From: Micromonospora inositola
GTDB lineage: Bacteria > Actinomycetota > Actinomycetes > Mycobacteriales > Micromonosporaceae
Length of the DNA stretch: 64,000 bases
Assembly (NCBI RefSeq): GCF_900090285.1
Contig: NZ_LT607754.1
Coordinates: forward strand, 4,676,001 to 4,740,000
Direction: 5' to 3'
Part shown: one piece after another, positions 43,772 through 52,448 of the stretch
How positions within the stretch are numbered: position 1 is the stretch's first letter
Layout of the letters: every line of letters begins with the position of its first letter
The notes under the pieces: model-generated
Databases searched by the model: none
The model's input: the letters and a program-made list of their open reading frames with translations, nothing else
Told to the model about the DNA's origin: nothing
Made by a program: the position numbers and the translations under genes

Positions 43772-44643
43772 CAGCGCTTGATCCCTCCGTGGAAGCGGAA
43801 TCCGTACCTGCTGCTGACGAAGACGAACATCAGCGCCACCGGCAGCGAGTAGAGCAGTGAGAAGGTGGAGAGCAGCCGCAGGTCGGCCTGGCCGCCCTCG
43901 GTGTAGAGGGTGTACATGATCACGGCGGCGGGCCTCTTGTCCGGTCCGAGCAGCAGGAACGGGACGAGGAAGTTGCCCCACACGTTCGCCACCGCCCACA
44001 CGCCTACGGTGGCCAGCCCCGGCCGGACGAGCGGCACCACGATGTGCCGCATGATCTGCAGCGGGCTGGCGCCGAAGACCCGCGCCGACTCCTCGTACGA
44101 GGTGGGCGTGGCGTCCATGAAGTCCTTGAGGATGAAGATCGCCGCCGGCAGCAGGCCGCCGGTGAGGATCAGGATGACCCCGAGCCGCGAGTCGATCAGG
44201 TGGACCCGGACGGCCAGTTCGAACAGCGGCACCATGGTGGCCGTGCCGGTCACGATCGACGACAGCAGCAGCAGCCCGTAGAGCAGCGCGTCGCGGCCCG
44301 GCACCCGGACCCGGCTCAGCGCGTACGCGGCCAGGGCGGCGAACGCCACCACCAGCGCGGCGGTGCCGCCGGCCAGCCAGACCGAGTTGACCAGCGAGGG
44401 CAGTGCGTACGGGTTGTCCAGCAAGGCCCGGAAGTTGGCGAGGGTGAAGTCCGGTAGCGAGGTGCCGATCGTCGGGGTGTCGTCGAACGGCGCGGTGGCC
44501 AGCCAGAGCAGCGGCAGGGCGAAGAAGGCGAGCACCAGGCAGAGGAAGACGTACCGGCCGATCCGGGCCAGCAGGTGCCGCACGGCGGCCGTCGACCTGT
44601 CGTCGGTCCCGGTGCCCTCCGCCGTCGTGGTCACGGTGCTCAT
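43771..44643 (-). CDS. Sugar ABC transporter permease (MalG type)
   Basis: Protein of 290 residues with six predicted membrane helices after a polar N-terminus of about 28 residues. The EAA loop YEESARVFGASPLQIMRHIV contacts the ATPase. Four-base overlap with the upstream permease gene. CUT1-type importer for oligosaccharides or glycosides. Confidence 0.93.
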   Translation of the reverse strand: MSTVTTTAEGTGTDDRSTAAVRHLLARIGRYVFLCLVLAFFALPLLWLATAPFDDTPTIGTSLPDFTLANFRALLDNPYALPSLVNSVWLAGGTAALVVAFAALAAYALSRVRVPGRDALLYGLLLLSSIVTGTATMVPLFELAVRVHLIDSRLGVILILTGGLLPAAIFILKDFMDATPTSYEESARVFGASPLQIMRHIVVPLVRPGLATVGVWAVANVWGNFLVPFLLLGPDKRPAAVIMYTLYTEGGQADLRLLSTFSLLYSLPVALMFVFVSSRYGFRFHGGIKR

Positions 44644-45587
44644 GCCCGCTCCTTCCGCCGGCCCAGCAGGCGCAGGTAGACCAGCGCGATCACCAGGTTG
44701 ATCAGCAGCATGATGAACGAGATGGCCGCGCCGAAGCCCAGCTCGCCGCCGGAGAGCGCCACCTTGTAGACGTAGACCGCCAGGATCTCGGAACGCTGCT
44801 CGGGACCACCGGCGGTGATCAGGAACGGCGTGAAGTCGTTGAACGTCCAGAGGCTGATCAGCAGCAGGTTGGTCAGCACGTGGCCGCGGATCCGGGGGAA
44901 CACCACGTCGCGCAGCTGCTGCCAGGTGGACGCGCCGGCCAGCCGGGCGGTCTCCAGGTGCGACCGGGGCACGTTCTCCAGCGCGGCGGCGTAGAGCATC
45001 ATCGAGAACGCGGTGCCCCGCCAGGTGTTGAAGATTATGATCGACAGCATCGGGTGGTCGAGCAGCCAGGCCATGCCGGGCGTGCCGAGCAGTACGTTGA
45101 GCGTGCCGGCGTCCCGGTCGAGCAGAGCGATCCAGAGGAACGCGACGACCGAACTGGGCAGGATCCAGGACAGCAGGATGAACGCCTCGACCACCCGGCG
45201 CAGCGGGCCCCGCCGGTCGCGCAGCGCGAAGGCGATGGCGAAGCCGAGGCCGGCCTGGCCGATCACCGCCGAGCCGAGCACGAACTGCAGGGTCAGCAGC
45301 AGTGATGTGCGGAACCGTTCGTCACCGAGGGCGGCGGTGTAGTTGTCCAGGCCGACGATCTCCGGGTTGGCCGCGGCCAGCCCGGTGAGCCGGTAGTTGG
45401 TGACGCCCAAATAGATCGTCCAGGCGGCCGGGACCACGAGGAAGACCAGGATCAGCACCATGCTCGGGACGAGGAACCCGGCGGCGCGGGCCCGGCCCAG
45501 CCCGGCGGCGTCGGGGGCGGGGGAGGCGCCTGGGACCGGGCGCTCTCCCCCGACCGTCTCGTCAGGACGAGACGTTACCTGGACCAC
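44640..45587 (-). CDS. Sugar ABC transporter permease (MalF type)
   Basis: Protein of 315 residues, six predicted helices from about 37 (VPSMVLILVFLVVPAAWTIY). EAA loop LETARLAGASTWQQLRDVVF. The GTG start lies 26 bases inside the end of the binding-protein gene. Partner of the MalG-type permease. Confidence 0.93.
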   Translation of the reverse strand: MVQVTSRPDETVGGERPVPGASPAPDAAGLGRARAAGFLVPSMVLILVFLVVPAAWTIYLGVTNYRLTGLAAANPEIVGLDNYTAALGDERFRTSLLLTLQFVLGSAVIGQAGLGFAIAFALRDRRGPLRRVVEAFILLSWILPSSVVAFLWIALLDRDAGTLNVLLGTPGMAWLLDHPMLSIIIFNTWRGTAFSMMLYAAALENVPRSHLETARLAGASTWQQLRDVVFPRIRGHVLTNLLLISLWTFNDFTPFLITAGGPEQRSEILAVYVYKVALSGGELGFGAAISFIMLLINLVIALVYLRLLGRRKERA

Positions 45588-46959
45588 CGACGATCCCTTC
45601 GACCTTCTTCTGGTACGCCGCAGCCGCCTCGTCGGCGCTCTTGCCCGACGTCGCGGCGGCGGTCGCCTCCTGCAGCGCCACCGACACCTGCGGGTAGACC
45701 GCCAGCGGCGGCCGGTAGGCGGTCAGCGGCAGCACCTTCTCGGCGACGAAGTTCAGCATCGGGTCGCCGGCGAGCACCTCCTTGTTGACGTCCATTCGGG
45801 AGGTGATCCGCGCATCGCCGGCGAGCTGGGCCTTGGTGGCCTCGGCCGAGTGCATGAACGCGAGCAGTTCGAAGGCCTGCGACGGGTACTTCGAGTGGGG
45901 GTTCAGCACGTCGACGCCGCCGCCGGACATGCTCACGAAGTCCTGCCCCCGGATGCCCGCGCCGGGCTGCTTGGCCGGGATCATCGCGTACCCGACGGTG
46001 CTGTCCCGGTCGGGCATCTTCGCGATGCCGTCCTTCGGGTTGATGACGCTGCGCCAGAAGTAGTCGCCCTCGGCGAGGATGCCGATCTTGCCGGCGGCGA
46101 ACTCCTCGAAGGACTTGTCGCGCCCCTTGGCCTCCTGCTGGAGCTTCGGGTCACCCAGGCCGCCACCGTAGATCTTGGTGTAGAGGTCGAGCATGTCCTT
46201 GACCGGCTGGTTCCCGCCGGCCCACTTGCCGTCCTTCCAGATCTCGCCACCGGCGCCGACCATCAGCGGCAGCGCACCCTGCATGGTGGTCGCCTCGCCC
46301 ATCGCCGTGCCGGCGTTGAGCTGGATCGGGGTCACCCCAGGCAGCGCCTTGAGCTTGGCGCCGGCGTCGAGGATCTCCTGCCAGCTCTTCGGCTGCCAGT
46401 CGGCGGGCAGGCCGGCCTGGGCGAAGAGCTTCTTGTTGTAGTAGAGGACCCGGCCGTCGGTGCCCTGCGGGATGCCGTACCGCTTGTCCTCGAACGTGCC
46501 CAGGCCCTGCACGCTCTCCGGGATCTGCGACCAGCCGTCCCACTTGTCGGCCTGGTCACCGGCCACCTCGGACAGCGGCTTGAGGTAGCCGGCCTGGGCG
46601 AACTCGCCGACCCAGATGCCGTCGACGGACACCACGTCGGCGCCGCCCTTGGACCGCAGGTCCAGGGCCAGCTTGGTCTTGTACTGCTCGTCGTCGACGC
46701 CGCTGGGCACGAACGACACCTTGGCGGTGACGCCCTTGGCCTTCTGGGCCTCGATGAACCGGGGGATGACCCACTTCTCGATCCACTCGGCGCCGGTGGC
46801 GTTCTTGCCGCCGGCGATCGCGTTGGAGGCGATGGTGAGGGTGATGTTCTTGGCGTCCTTGCCGGCTGGCTCCGAGCCGCCACCGCAGGCCGTCGTGGCG
46901 AGGGTGACGGCGGTGAGCGTGGCGAGCACGCCCGTGACGCGTGTCGATGTGAGTGACAT
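45562..46959 (-). CDS. Extracellular sugar-binding lipoprotein of the ABC importer
   Basis: Protein of 465 residues. Signal peptide with a lipobox (TTAC, Cys about 25, then GGGSEP), so it is anchored to the outer face of the membrane. The rest is a cluster-B/D solute-binding fold (RYGIPQGTDGRVLYYNKKLF). The ATG at 46959 has a GAAGGGA site; an upstream GTG-type extension of six residues is less likely. First gene of the leftward operon, with a TGTCATGACA palindrome about 90 bases upstream. Confidence 0.93.
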   Translation of the reverse strand: MSLTSTRVTGVLATLTAVTLATTACGGGSEPAGKDAKNITLTIASNAIAGGKNATGAEWIEKWVIPRFIEAQKAKGVTAKVSFVPSGVDDEQYKTKLALDLRSKGGADVVSVDGIWVGEFAQAGYLKPLSEVAGDQADKWDGWSQIPESVQGLGTFEDKRYGIPQGTDGRVLYYNKKLFAQAGLPADWQPKSWQEILDAGAKLKALPGVTPIQLNAGTAMGEATTMQGALPLMVGAGGEIWKDGKWAGGNQPVKDMLDLYTKIYGGGLGDPKLQQEAKGRDKSFEEFAAGKIGILAEGDYFWRSVINPKDGIAKMPDRDSTVGYAMIPAKQPGAGIRGQDFVSMSGGGVDVLNPHSKYPSQAFELLAFMHSAEATKAQLAGDARITSRMDVNKEVLAGDPMLNFVAEKVLPLTAYRPPLAVYPQVSVALQEATAAATSGKSADEAAAAYQKKVEGIVGGPGNVSS

Positions 46960-47050
46960 GGATTGTTCCCTTCGCAAGGAGTGACTTCGAAGAGACTCGC
47001 GGGTCGCCCGCCGGCCGCAGGTCCATGCCGGCGGTGCTTGTCGGCCACAA

Positions 47051-47060
47051 TGTCATGACA
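47051..47060. promoter_or_regulatory. Predicted GntR-family operator, leftward operon
   Basis: TGTCATGACA, a perfect 10-bp palindrome between the binding-protein and regulator genes. It matches TGTCAGGACA at 47939-47948 in the form TGTCNNGACA. Confidence 0.5.
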
Positions 47061-47109
47061 GCCTGACGACGTAAATACCTGTCACTGAAATGAGCCCGAA
47101 ACAGGCGCG

Positions 47110-47847
47110 TCACCGCTCGGCGACGGTCACCTCCAGCGCGTACCGGGAGGCCCGGTAGATGTGTGCGCCGTGCTCGACGTAGCGGCCCTGGTCGTCGTAG
47201 GCCGTCCGGGTCATGGTCAGCAGCGGGGCGCCGCGCCGCTCGCCGAGCATCTGCGCCTCCGCCGCCGTCGCGGCCCGGGCCCCGATCCGCTGCTGGGCGC
47301 CGCGCACCCGCAGGCCGGCCGCGCGCAGGATCGCGTACAGGCCCCGGCTCTGCAGGCCGTCCAGGGTGAGCCGGACCAGGTCGAGGGGAAGCCAGTTCTC
47401 CAGTACCGCGAGGGGTTCCCGGTCGGCGAAGCGCAGCCGGCGCAGGTGCTGCACCTCGCTGCCGGCGGTGACCCCGAGCGCGGCCGCCACCTGCGCCGGA
47501 CAGACCACGGTGGCCAGTTCGAGCACCGAGGTGGACGGCTGCCGCCCGGCCCGGGCGAGGTCGTCGTGCAGGCTGGTCAGTTCCACCGCGCGACGCACCT
47601 CGCCGCGGATCACCTCGGTGCCCACGCCGCGGCGGCGGACGATCAGTCCCTTGTCCACCAGGTGCTGGATGGCCTGCCGGACGGTGGGCCGGGACAGTCC
47701 CAGCCGGTCGGCGAGCTGCAACTCGCTGTCCAGCCGGTCGCCGGGCGCCAGCTCGCCGCGCTGGATCGCGGCCGAGAACTGCTCGGCGACCTGGAAGTAC
47801 AGCGGGACCGGGCTGCTCCGGTCGACCACGATCTCGGGGCCGGTCAC
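47110..47847 (-). CDS. GntR-family transcriptional regulator, HutC/UTRA type
   Basis: Protein of 245 residues. An N-terminal winged helix-turn-helix (LYFQVAEQFSAAIQRGELAP, LADRLGLSRPTVRQAIQHLV) and a C-terminal UTRA effector domain (HLRRLRFADREPLAVLENWL, TMTRTAYDDQGRYVEHGAHI). The GTG at 47847 has a very strong GAGGAGG site; the frame upstream is longer but lacks one. It lies between the two catabolic operons and is the best candidate regulator of both; the effector is probably a sugar or inositol derivative. Confidence 0.9.
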   Translation of the reverse strand: MTGPEIVVDRSSPVPLYFQVAEQFSAAIQRGELAPGDRLDSELQLADRLGLSRPTVRQAIQHLVDKGLIVRRRGVGTEVIRGEVRRAVELTSLHDDLARAGRQPSTSVLELATVVCPAQVAAALGVTAGSEVQHLRRLRFADREPLAVLENWLPLDLVRLTLDGLQSRGLYAILRAAGLRVRGAQQRIGARAATAAEAQMLGERRGAPLLTMTRTAYDDQGRYVEHGAHIYRASRYALEVTVAER

Positions 47848-47938
47848 GGGGGACCTCCTCGTCACGGATGCCCGGGGGGTCGGGGGCGCGATGATGGGCG
47901 CCACTGTACCGAAGCGGGCGTTGAGCAAGCCTGCTGGA

Positions 47939-47948
47939 TGTCAGGACA
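47939..47948. promoter_or_regulatory. Predicted GntR-family operator, iol operon
   Basis: TGTCAGGACA, five bases upstream of the iolC -35 box; same TGTCNNGACA form as the site at 47051. Confidence 0.45.
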
Positions 47949-47953
47949 ACACA

Positions 47954-47982
47954 TTGACACAACTCTCGGCCACTGTTACCAA
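47954..47982 (+). promoter_or_regulatory. Promoter of the iol operon
   Basis: TTGACA (47954-47959), a 17-base spacer and TACCAA (47977-47982). The transcript would start about 50 bases before iolC. Confidence 0.55.
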
Positions 47983-48041
47983 TCAGGGACCAGGATCGAG
48001 CTGGCGGTCACGCCGTCGCCGGCCGGGACAAAGGACGCCGC

Positions 48042-49007
48042 ATGCTCGACGTGCTCACCATCGGCCGGGTCGGAGTGGACATCTATCCGCTGCAGATCGC
48101 CACGCCGCTGGCCGAGGTCGAGACCTTCGGGAGGTTCCTCGGCGGCAGTGCCACCAACGTCGCGGTCGCCGCCGCCCGGTACGGGCTGCGCGCCGGGGTC
48201 GTCACCCGCACCGGCGCCGACGCCTTCGCCGACTACGTGCACCGGGCACTGCGGGACTTCGGCGTCGACGACAGCCAGGTACGCCCCGTCGACGGGCTGC
48301 CCACCCCGGTGACCTTCTGCGAGATCTTCCCGCCGGACCACTTCCCGATCTGGTTCTACCGCATGCCCACCGCCCCGGACCTGCAGATCCGTCCGGACGA
48401 GCTGGACCTCGCCGCCATCGTGGCCGCCCGGGTCTTCTGGATCACCGGCACCGGCCTCTGCCAGCGACCCAGCCGGGACGCGCACACCACCGCGCTGGCC
48501 GCCCGCGACGGCCGCCCGCACACCGTGCTGGACCTCGACTACCGGCCGATGTTCTGGCCCGACCCGGCAGCTGCCGCGGCGGCCTACGCCGAGGCGCTGC
48601 CGAGGGTCACGGTCGCCGTCGGCAACCTCGACGAGGTGGAGGTGGCGGTCGGCACCCGGGACCCCGAGCGGGCCGCCCGGCTGCTGCTCGACCGTGGGCC
48701 GCGGCTGGCCGTGGTGAAGCTCGGCCCGGACGGGGTGCTGGCCAGCACCGCCGAGCAGGCGATCCGGGTGCCGCCGGTGCCGGTGGAGGTGGTCAATGGG
48801 CTCGGCGCCGGGGACGCCTTCGGCGGCGCCCTCTGCCTGGGCCTGCTGCGGGACTGGCCGCTGGAGCGGACGCTGCGCTTCGCCAACGCCGCGGGCGCCA
48901 TCGTCGCGTCGCGGCTGGCCTGCTCGTCCGCCATGCCCGACGAGGCCGAGACCGAGGCGCTGGTGGCCCAGGTGGAGCCGGCCGCAGCGACGGAAGGAGA
49001 CCGTTGA
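48042..49007 (+). CDS. iolC: 5-dehydro-2-deoxygluconokinase
   Basis: PfkB-family kinase of 321 residues: GGSATNVAVAAARYGLRAGV near the N-terminus and the C-terminal catalytic motif NGLGAGDAFGGALCLG. It phosphorylates 5-dehydro-2-deoxygluconate in inositol breakdown. The call rests on the fold plus its place in front of iolB and iolD. The last codon CGT and stop TGA straddle the insertion point of a TnpB element; the element supplies the stop without changing the protein end. Confidence 0.88.
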   Translation: MLDVLTIGRVGVDIYPLQIATPLAEVETFGRFLGGSATNVAVAAARYGLRAGVVTRTGADAFADYVHRALRDFGVDDSQVRPVDGLPTPVTFCEIFPPDHFPIWFYRMPTAPDLQIRPDELDLAAIVAARVFWITGTGLCQRPSRDAHTTALAARDGRPHTVLDLDYRPMFWPDPAAAAAAYAEALPRVTVAVGNLDEVEVAVGTRDPERAARLLLDRGPRLAVVKLGPDGVLASTAEQAIRVPPVPVEVVNGLGAGDAFGGALCLGLLRDWPLERTLRFANAAGAIVASRLACSSAMPDEAETEALVAQVEPAAATEGDR

Positions 49008-49036
49008 CTGCTCCCTGCCTGAACGGAGGGGATTCC
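49004..49036 (-). ncRNA. Right end / predicted omega-RNA scaffold of element 1
   Basis: On the minus strand: GGAATC, an imperfect hairpin and CAGTCAA. The guide would then be read from the iolC end, 49003 downward. RNA inferred. Confidence 0.45.
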
Positions 49037-49040
49037 TGGC

Positions 49041-50264
49041 TCACGCTGCCTGGTCGCCCTGCGGACGATCAGGTCTTACGCGATCAAGACCAGCCGGGTA
49101 CAGACCAGCCCGGACCAGCATGACACGGGCGGAGTTCTTGTCTCTCGGTGAGACAGCCCCACACGTGGTGCATGTGTACGTACGTTCGGAAAGGGGAAGT
49201 GCGTGCTTGGCTCTCGCTCCGCACTGCGCGCAATCCATCGTGGTATGCGCAGGATTGATCAGGTGCACGGTGCGGCCGTGTTTGCGGCCCATCTCGATCA
49301 GGGCCCGTTTCGTCGCACCGACCGCCGCGTCAGCGGCCTTACGGGCCATCGACGTCTTCGCGAGGAACGTCGGGCGGAAGTCCTCCACCGCGATCACATC
49401 ATGGTTACGGGCAACCTTCTTCGCCCACTTACGGCCGGTGTCCTGCCGCTGCCGGGCGATCTTCTTGTGGACCTTCGCGGCCTGCCGCGCCGCCTTCCGG
49501 TAGCCGCGGGTGGCGGGCTTGCCCTTCGGCCGTTCCCGCCTGGCCATCATCCGCTGATACCGGGCCAGCTTCCCCGCCGCCTTCTTGCCATGCCTGGGGT
49601 GGGGAAGATCGTGGACGTCGGAAGTGGTGGTCGCGATCTGCCGCACACCCCAGTCAACGCCGATCACCGCGCCCGTGGCAGGCAACGGTTCGCAAGGGGC
49701 TGGGACAACGAAGGAGGCGTACCAGTGGCCGAGGCCATCCCGGTAGACGCGCACCGAGCTGGGCTGCGCGGGCAACTCCCGGGACCACACGACCGTCACC
49801 ACGATCCCGCCGGCAAGGTGCAACCGCCCGTCGCAGAGGCGGAAACCACGCCGCGTGTAGTTCAGGCTCGGGTCGGACAGATCCTTCTTCTTGAACCTCG
49901 GCATCCCGGCGCGCCGCCGCATCGGCAGCCTGTCCCTGATGTCCTTGAGCGCCTTGGACCGAGACTTACCGAAGTCACGGATGATCTGCTGCTGCGGCAC
50001 GCTAGCACCTTCGGCAAGCCACGGGGTGATGCGGCGGGCGTCGGTCAACATCTTGTCCAGCTGCGCAGGACCACAGGTCAGCTTGTCCTGCGGGTGGGCC
50101 TTGCTGCGCTGGTGCACCGTCTTGGACTTTGCGACGCACTCGTTCCACACCCACCGGCAGCGCCCCCACTCGGCGAGCAGAGCGACGCGGGCGGTGGCGG
50201 ACACCCGAATCCGGTAGGTGTAGCGAGCGTGCCCGCTGTCTGCACCAGCCGGCGTCGCGGTCAT
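49041..50264 (-). CDS. tnpB: TnpB RNA-guided endonuclease (element 1)
   Basis: Protein of 407 residues. N-terminal region ARYTYRIRVSATARVALLAE; RuvC Asp in AVIGVDWGVRQIATTT, Glu in DVIAVEDFRPTFLAK, zinc ribbon CAQCG...CTTCG, last Asp in SPRDKNSARVMLVRAG. Catalytic residues are intact. It differs clearly from the other two TnpB proteins in this window. Antisense to the iol operon. Confidence 0.9.
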   Translation of the reverse strand: MTATPAGADSGHARYTYRIRVSATARVALLAEWGRCRWVWNECVAKSKTVHQRSKAHPQDKLTCGPAQLDKMLTDARRITPWLAEGASVPQQQIIRDFGKSRSKALKDIRDRLPMRRRAGMPRFKKKDLSDPSLNYTRRGFRLCDGRLHLAGGIVVTVVWSRELPAQPSSVRVYRDGLGHWYASFVVPAPCEPLPATGAVIGVDWGVRQIATTTSDVHDLPHPRHGKKAAGKLARYQRMMARRERPKGKPATRGYRKAARQAAKVHKKIARQRQDTGRKWAKKVARNHDVIAVEDFRPTFLAKTSMARKAADAAVGATKRALIEMGRKHGRTVHLINPAHTTMDCAQCGARAKHALPLSERTYTCTTCGAVSPRDKNSARVMLVRAGLYPAGLDRVRPDRPQGDQAA

Positions 50265-50365
50265 GGCTCTAACCGTAGCGGCAGGGTACGACAAACTGCC
50301 GTCCCCACTCTGCGGGGACCCGCATTCCTCCCCGCATTGAGGGACGGGCTTCCTGAGGGGGTGCG

Positions 50366-51253
50366 GTGAGCACCGAGTACGAGGCCCTGACCCGCACCCG
50401 CGCGCACCGGCCGCAGGCGATCGCCGAGGCCGCCGCCGGGCGGACCCGCCGACCCTGGCCGGACCATGGTCGGCCGCTGTTCCTCATCGCCGCCGACCAC
50501 CCGGCCCGCGGCGCCCTCGGCGTCCGGGACCAGCCGATGGCCATGGCCGGGCGGGCCGACCTGCTCGACCGGCTGCGGCTCGCGCTGTCCCGGCCCGGGG
50601 TCGACGGGGTGCTCGGCACCCCGGACGTCCTGGAGGACCTGCTGCTGCTGGGCGCGCTGGAGGACCGGCTGGCGATCGGCTCGATGAACCGCGGTGGCCT
50701 GTTCGGCGCCGCGTTCGAGCTGGACGACCGGTTCACCGCGTACGACGCCGACAGCATCGCCGCGATGGGCTATGACGGCGGCAAGATGCTCTGCCGGATC
50801 GACCCGGACGACCACGGCACCGCCTCCACGCTGCAGGCCTGCGCCCGGGCGGTCAGCGCCCTCGCCGCGCACCGGACGGTGGCGCTGGTGGAGCCGATGT
50901 GGGTGGGGCGCACCGACGGGCGGGTCCACGTCGACCTGACGCCCGAGGCGGTGATCAAGAGTGTGAGCATCGGGCAGGCGCTCGGCACGACCTCGGCGTA
51001 CACCTGGTTGAAGCTGCCGGCGATCGACGAGATGGACCGGGTGATGGCCGCGACCACGCTGCCCGTCCTGCTGCTCGGCGGCGACCCGACGGAGGCCCCC
51101 GACGTGGTCTACGCCCGCTGGCAGCGGGCGCTGCGCCAACCCGGCGTCCGCGGGCTGGTGGTCGGCCGGGCGCTGCTCTACCCGCCGGACGACGACGTGG
51201 CCGCCGCGGTCGACCTGGCCCACTCGCTGCTGCCGACCCGGCAGGAAGCATGA
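50366..51253 (+). CDS. Cgl0159-family aldolase-like protein of the inositol operon
   Basis: Protein of 295 residues with a (beta/alpha)8 fold of the Cgl0159/DhnA-like class I aldolase group: PLFLIAADHPARGALGV, GVDGVLGTPDVLEDLLLLGA, TSAYTWLKLPA (Lys candidate for a Schiff base) and LLLGGDPTEAPDVVYARW. Homologues are common in actinobacterial iol operons and may cleave the phosphorylated deoxyketogluconate. GTG start; its native ribosome-binding site was separated from it by element 1. Overlaps iolB by four bases. Confidence 0.85.
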   Translation: MSTEYEALTRTRAHRPQAIAEAAAGRTRRPWPDHGRPLFLIAADHPARGALGVRDQPMAMAGRADLLDRLRLALSRPGVDGVLGTPDVLEDLLLLGALEDRLAIGSMNRGGLFGAAFELDDRFTAYDADSIAAMGYDGGKMLCRIDPDDHGTASTLQACARAVSALAAHRTVALVEPMWVGRTDGRVHVDLTPEAVIKSVSIGQALGTTSAYTWLKLPAIDEMDRVMAATTLPVLLLGGDPTEAPDVVYARWQRALRQPGVRGLVVGRALLYPPDDDVAAAVDLAHSLLPTRQEA

Positions 51254-52149
51254 CCGGCGGACCGCACCTGCCCTGGGGTACGACGGCCCGGCCGCCCTGG
51301 GCGCTGGAGCTCACCCCCGAGCGGGCCGGCTGGACGTACGCGGGCCTGCGGGTGCTCACCCTGCCCGCCGGCGGCGAGGTCACCTTCGCCACCGGCGAGG
51401 AGGAGATGCTGGTGCTGCCGCTGGCCGGCGCCGCCACCGTCCACTGTGACGGGCTGAGCATGAAGCTCACCGGGCGCGCCTCGGTCTTCGCCGCGGTCAC
51501 CGACTTCGCCTACCTGCCCCGGGACGCCACCGTGACGGTCCGCGGCGAGGGGCGCTTCGCTCTGCCGGCGGCCCGGGCCACCCGCCGGCTGTCGCCGCGC
51601 TACGGCGCGGCCCGGGACGTGCCGGTGGAGCTGCGCGGCGCCGGGTCGGCCAGCCGGCAGGTCAACAACTTCTGCGCCCCGGAGGCCTTCGACTGTGACC
51701 GGCTGGTCGCCGTCGAGGTGCTCACCCCCGGCGGCAACTGGTCGTCCTACCCGCCGCACAAGCACGAGGACGACCGGGTCCACGACGACGGCCGGGTCGA
51801 GGCGGCCCTGGAGGAGATCTACTACTTCGAGGTGTCCGGCGCGGTGCCGGGCGACGGCGGCCCGGTCGGCTACCAGCGGGTGTACGGCACCGACCGGCGG
51901 CCGATCGACGTCCTCGCCGAGGTGCGCAGCGGCGACCTGGTGCTCGTCCCGTACGGCTACCACGGCCCGTCGATGGCCCCGCCCGGGTACCACCTCTACT
52001 ACCTCAACGTGCTGGCCGGGCCCGGACCGACGCGCACCATGGCCTGCGTGGACGATCCACGGCACGGCTGGATCCGGGGCAGCTGGGCCGACCAGCGGGT
52101 CGACCCGCGGCTGCCGCTGACCAGGGCCGCGACGGGGGACGGACGATGA
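51250..52149 (+). CDS. iolB: 5-deoxy-glucuronate isomerase
   Basis: Protein of 299 residues, full length for IolB. The bicupin signature WSSYPPHKHEDD ... EEIYYFEVS holds the metal-binding His and Glu residues; VPYGYHGPSMAPPGYHLYYL is the second conserved block. It turns 5-deoxy-glucuronate into 5-dehydro-2-deoxygluconate. The ATG overlaps the preceding stop. Its own stop overlaps the original iolD start (ATGA), now occupied by element 3. Confidence 0.95.
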   Translation: MTGGPHLPWGTTARPPWALELTPERAGWTYAGLRVLTLPAGGEVTFATGEEEMLVLPLAGAATVHCDGLSMKLTGRASVFAAVTDFAYLPRDATVTVRGEGRFALPAARATRRLSPRYGAARDVPVELRGAGSASRQVNNFCAPEAFDCDRLVAVEVLTPGGNWSSYPPHKHEDDRVHDDGRVEAALEEIYYFEVSGAVPGDGGPVGYQRVYGTDRRPIDVLAEVRSGDLVLVPYGYHGPSMAPPGYHLYYLNVLAGPGPTRTMACVDDPRHGWIRGSWADQRVDPRLPLTRAATGDGR

Positions 52150-52448
52150 CTCTGCGTCGGGCGCGGATCCCCGGCCTCGACAATAGGGTTAGCGTGGCTC
52201 CCTTCCCTCGGGCATTACACCGCGGCCTGCAGACTGCTCCCGCTGCCCGTCTCACTGTGCTTGAGCAGGAACGTTTTCGCTGTGCCATCCATCAATGCGT
52301 TGGGAAGGAGCGGGCGTGGTTGGTCGCACTGAATGTTCTTCCCTTCCACCTGCCGACGCCGTGGACGAATATCTACTTCGTGACTACGATCATCGTAGCG
52401 CCGCTGACGACCGAGAAGCGGTACGCCGAACAGTAGAAGGGCCGTTGG

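Larger units (their letters stand above)
49004..50365 (-). mobile_element. tnpB-only IS200/IS605-type element at the iolC/aldolase junction (element 1)
   Basis: Minus-strand element. The right end GGAATC...CAGTCAA ends at 49004; the left end abuts the GTG at 50366. Removing it joins GGAAGGAGACCG to GTGAGCACC, recreating a normal ribosome-binding site and a GTGA stop/start overlap. No tnpA is present. Boundaries are inferred from this reconstruction. Confidence 0.75.

Noticed and set aside
52146..52436. 96-codon frame starting at the old iolD ATG
   Set aside because: It is only the left part of the inserted element read from the inherited start. It may be translated but is not a gene under selection.
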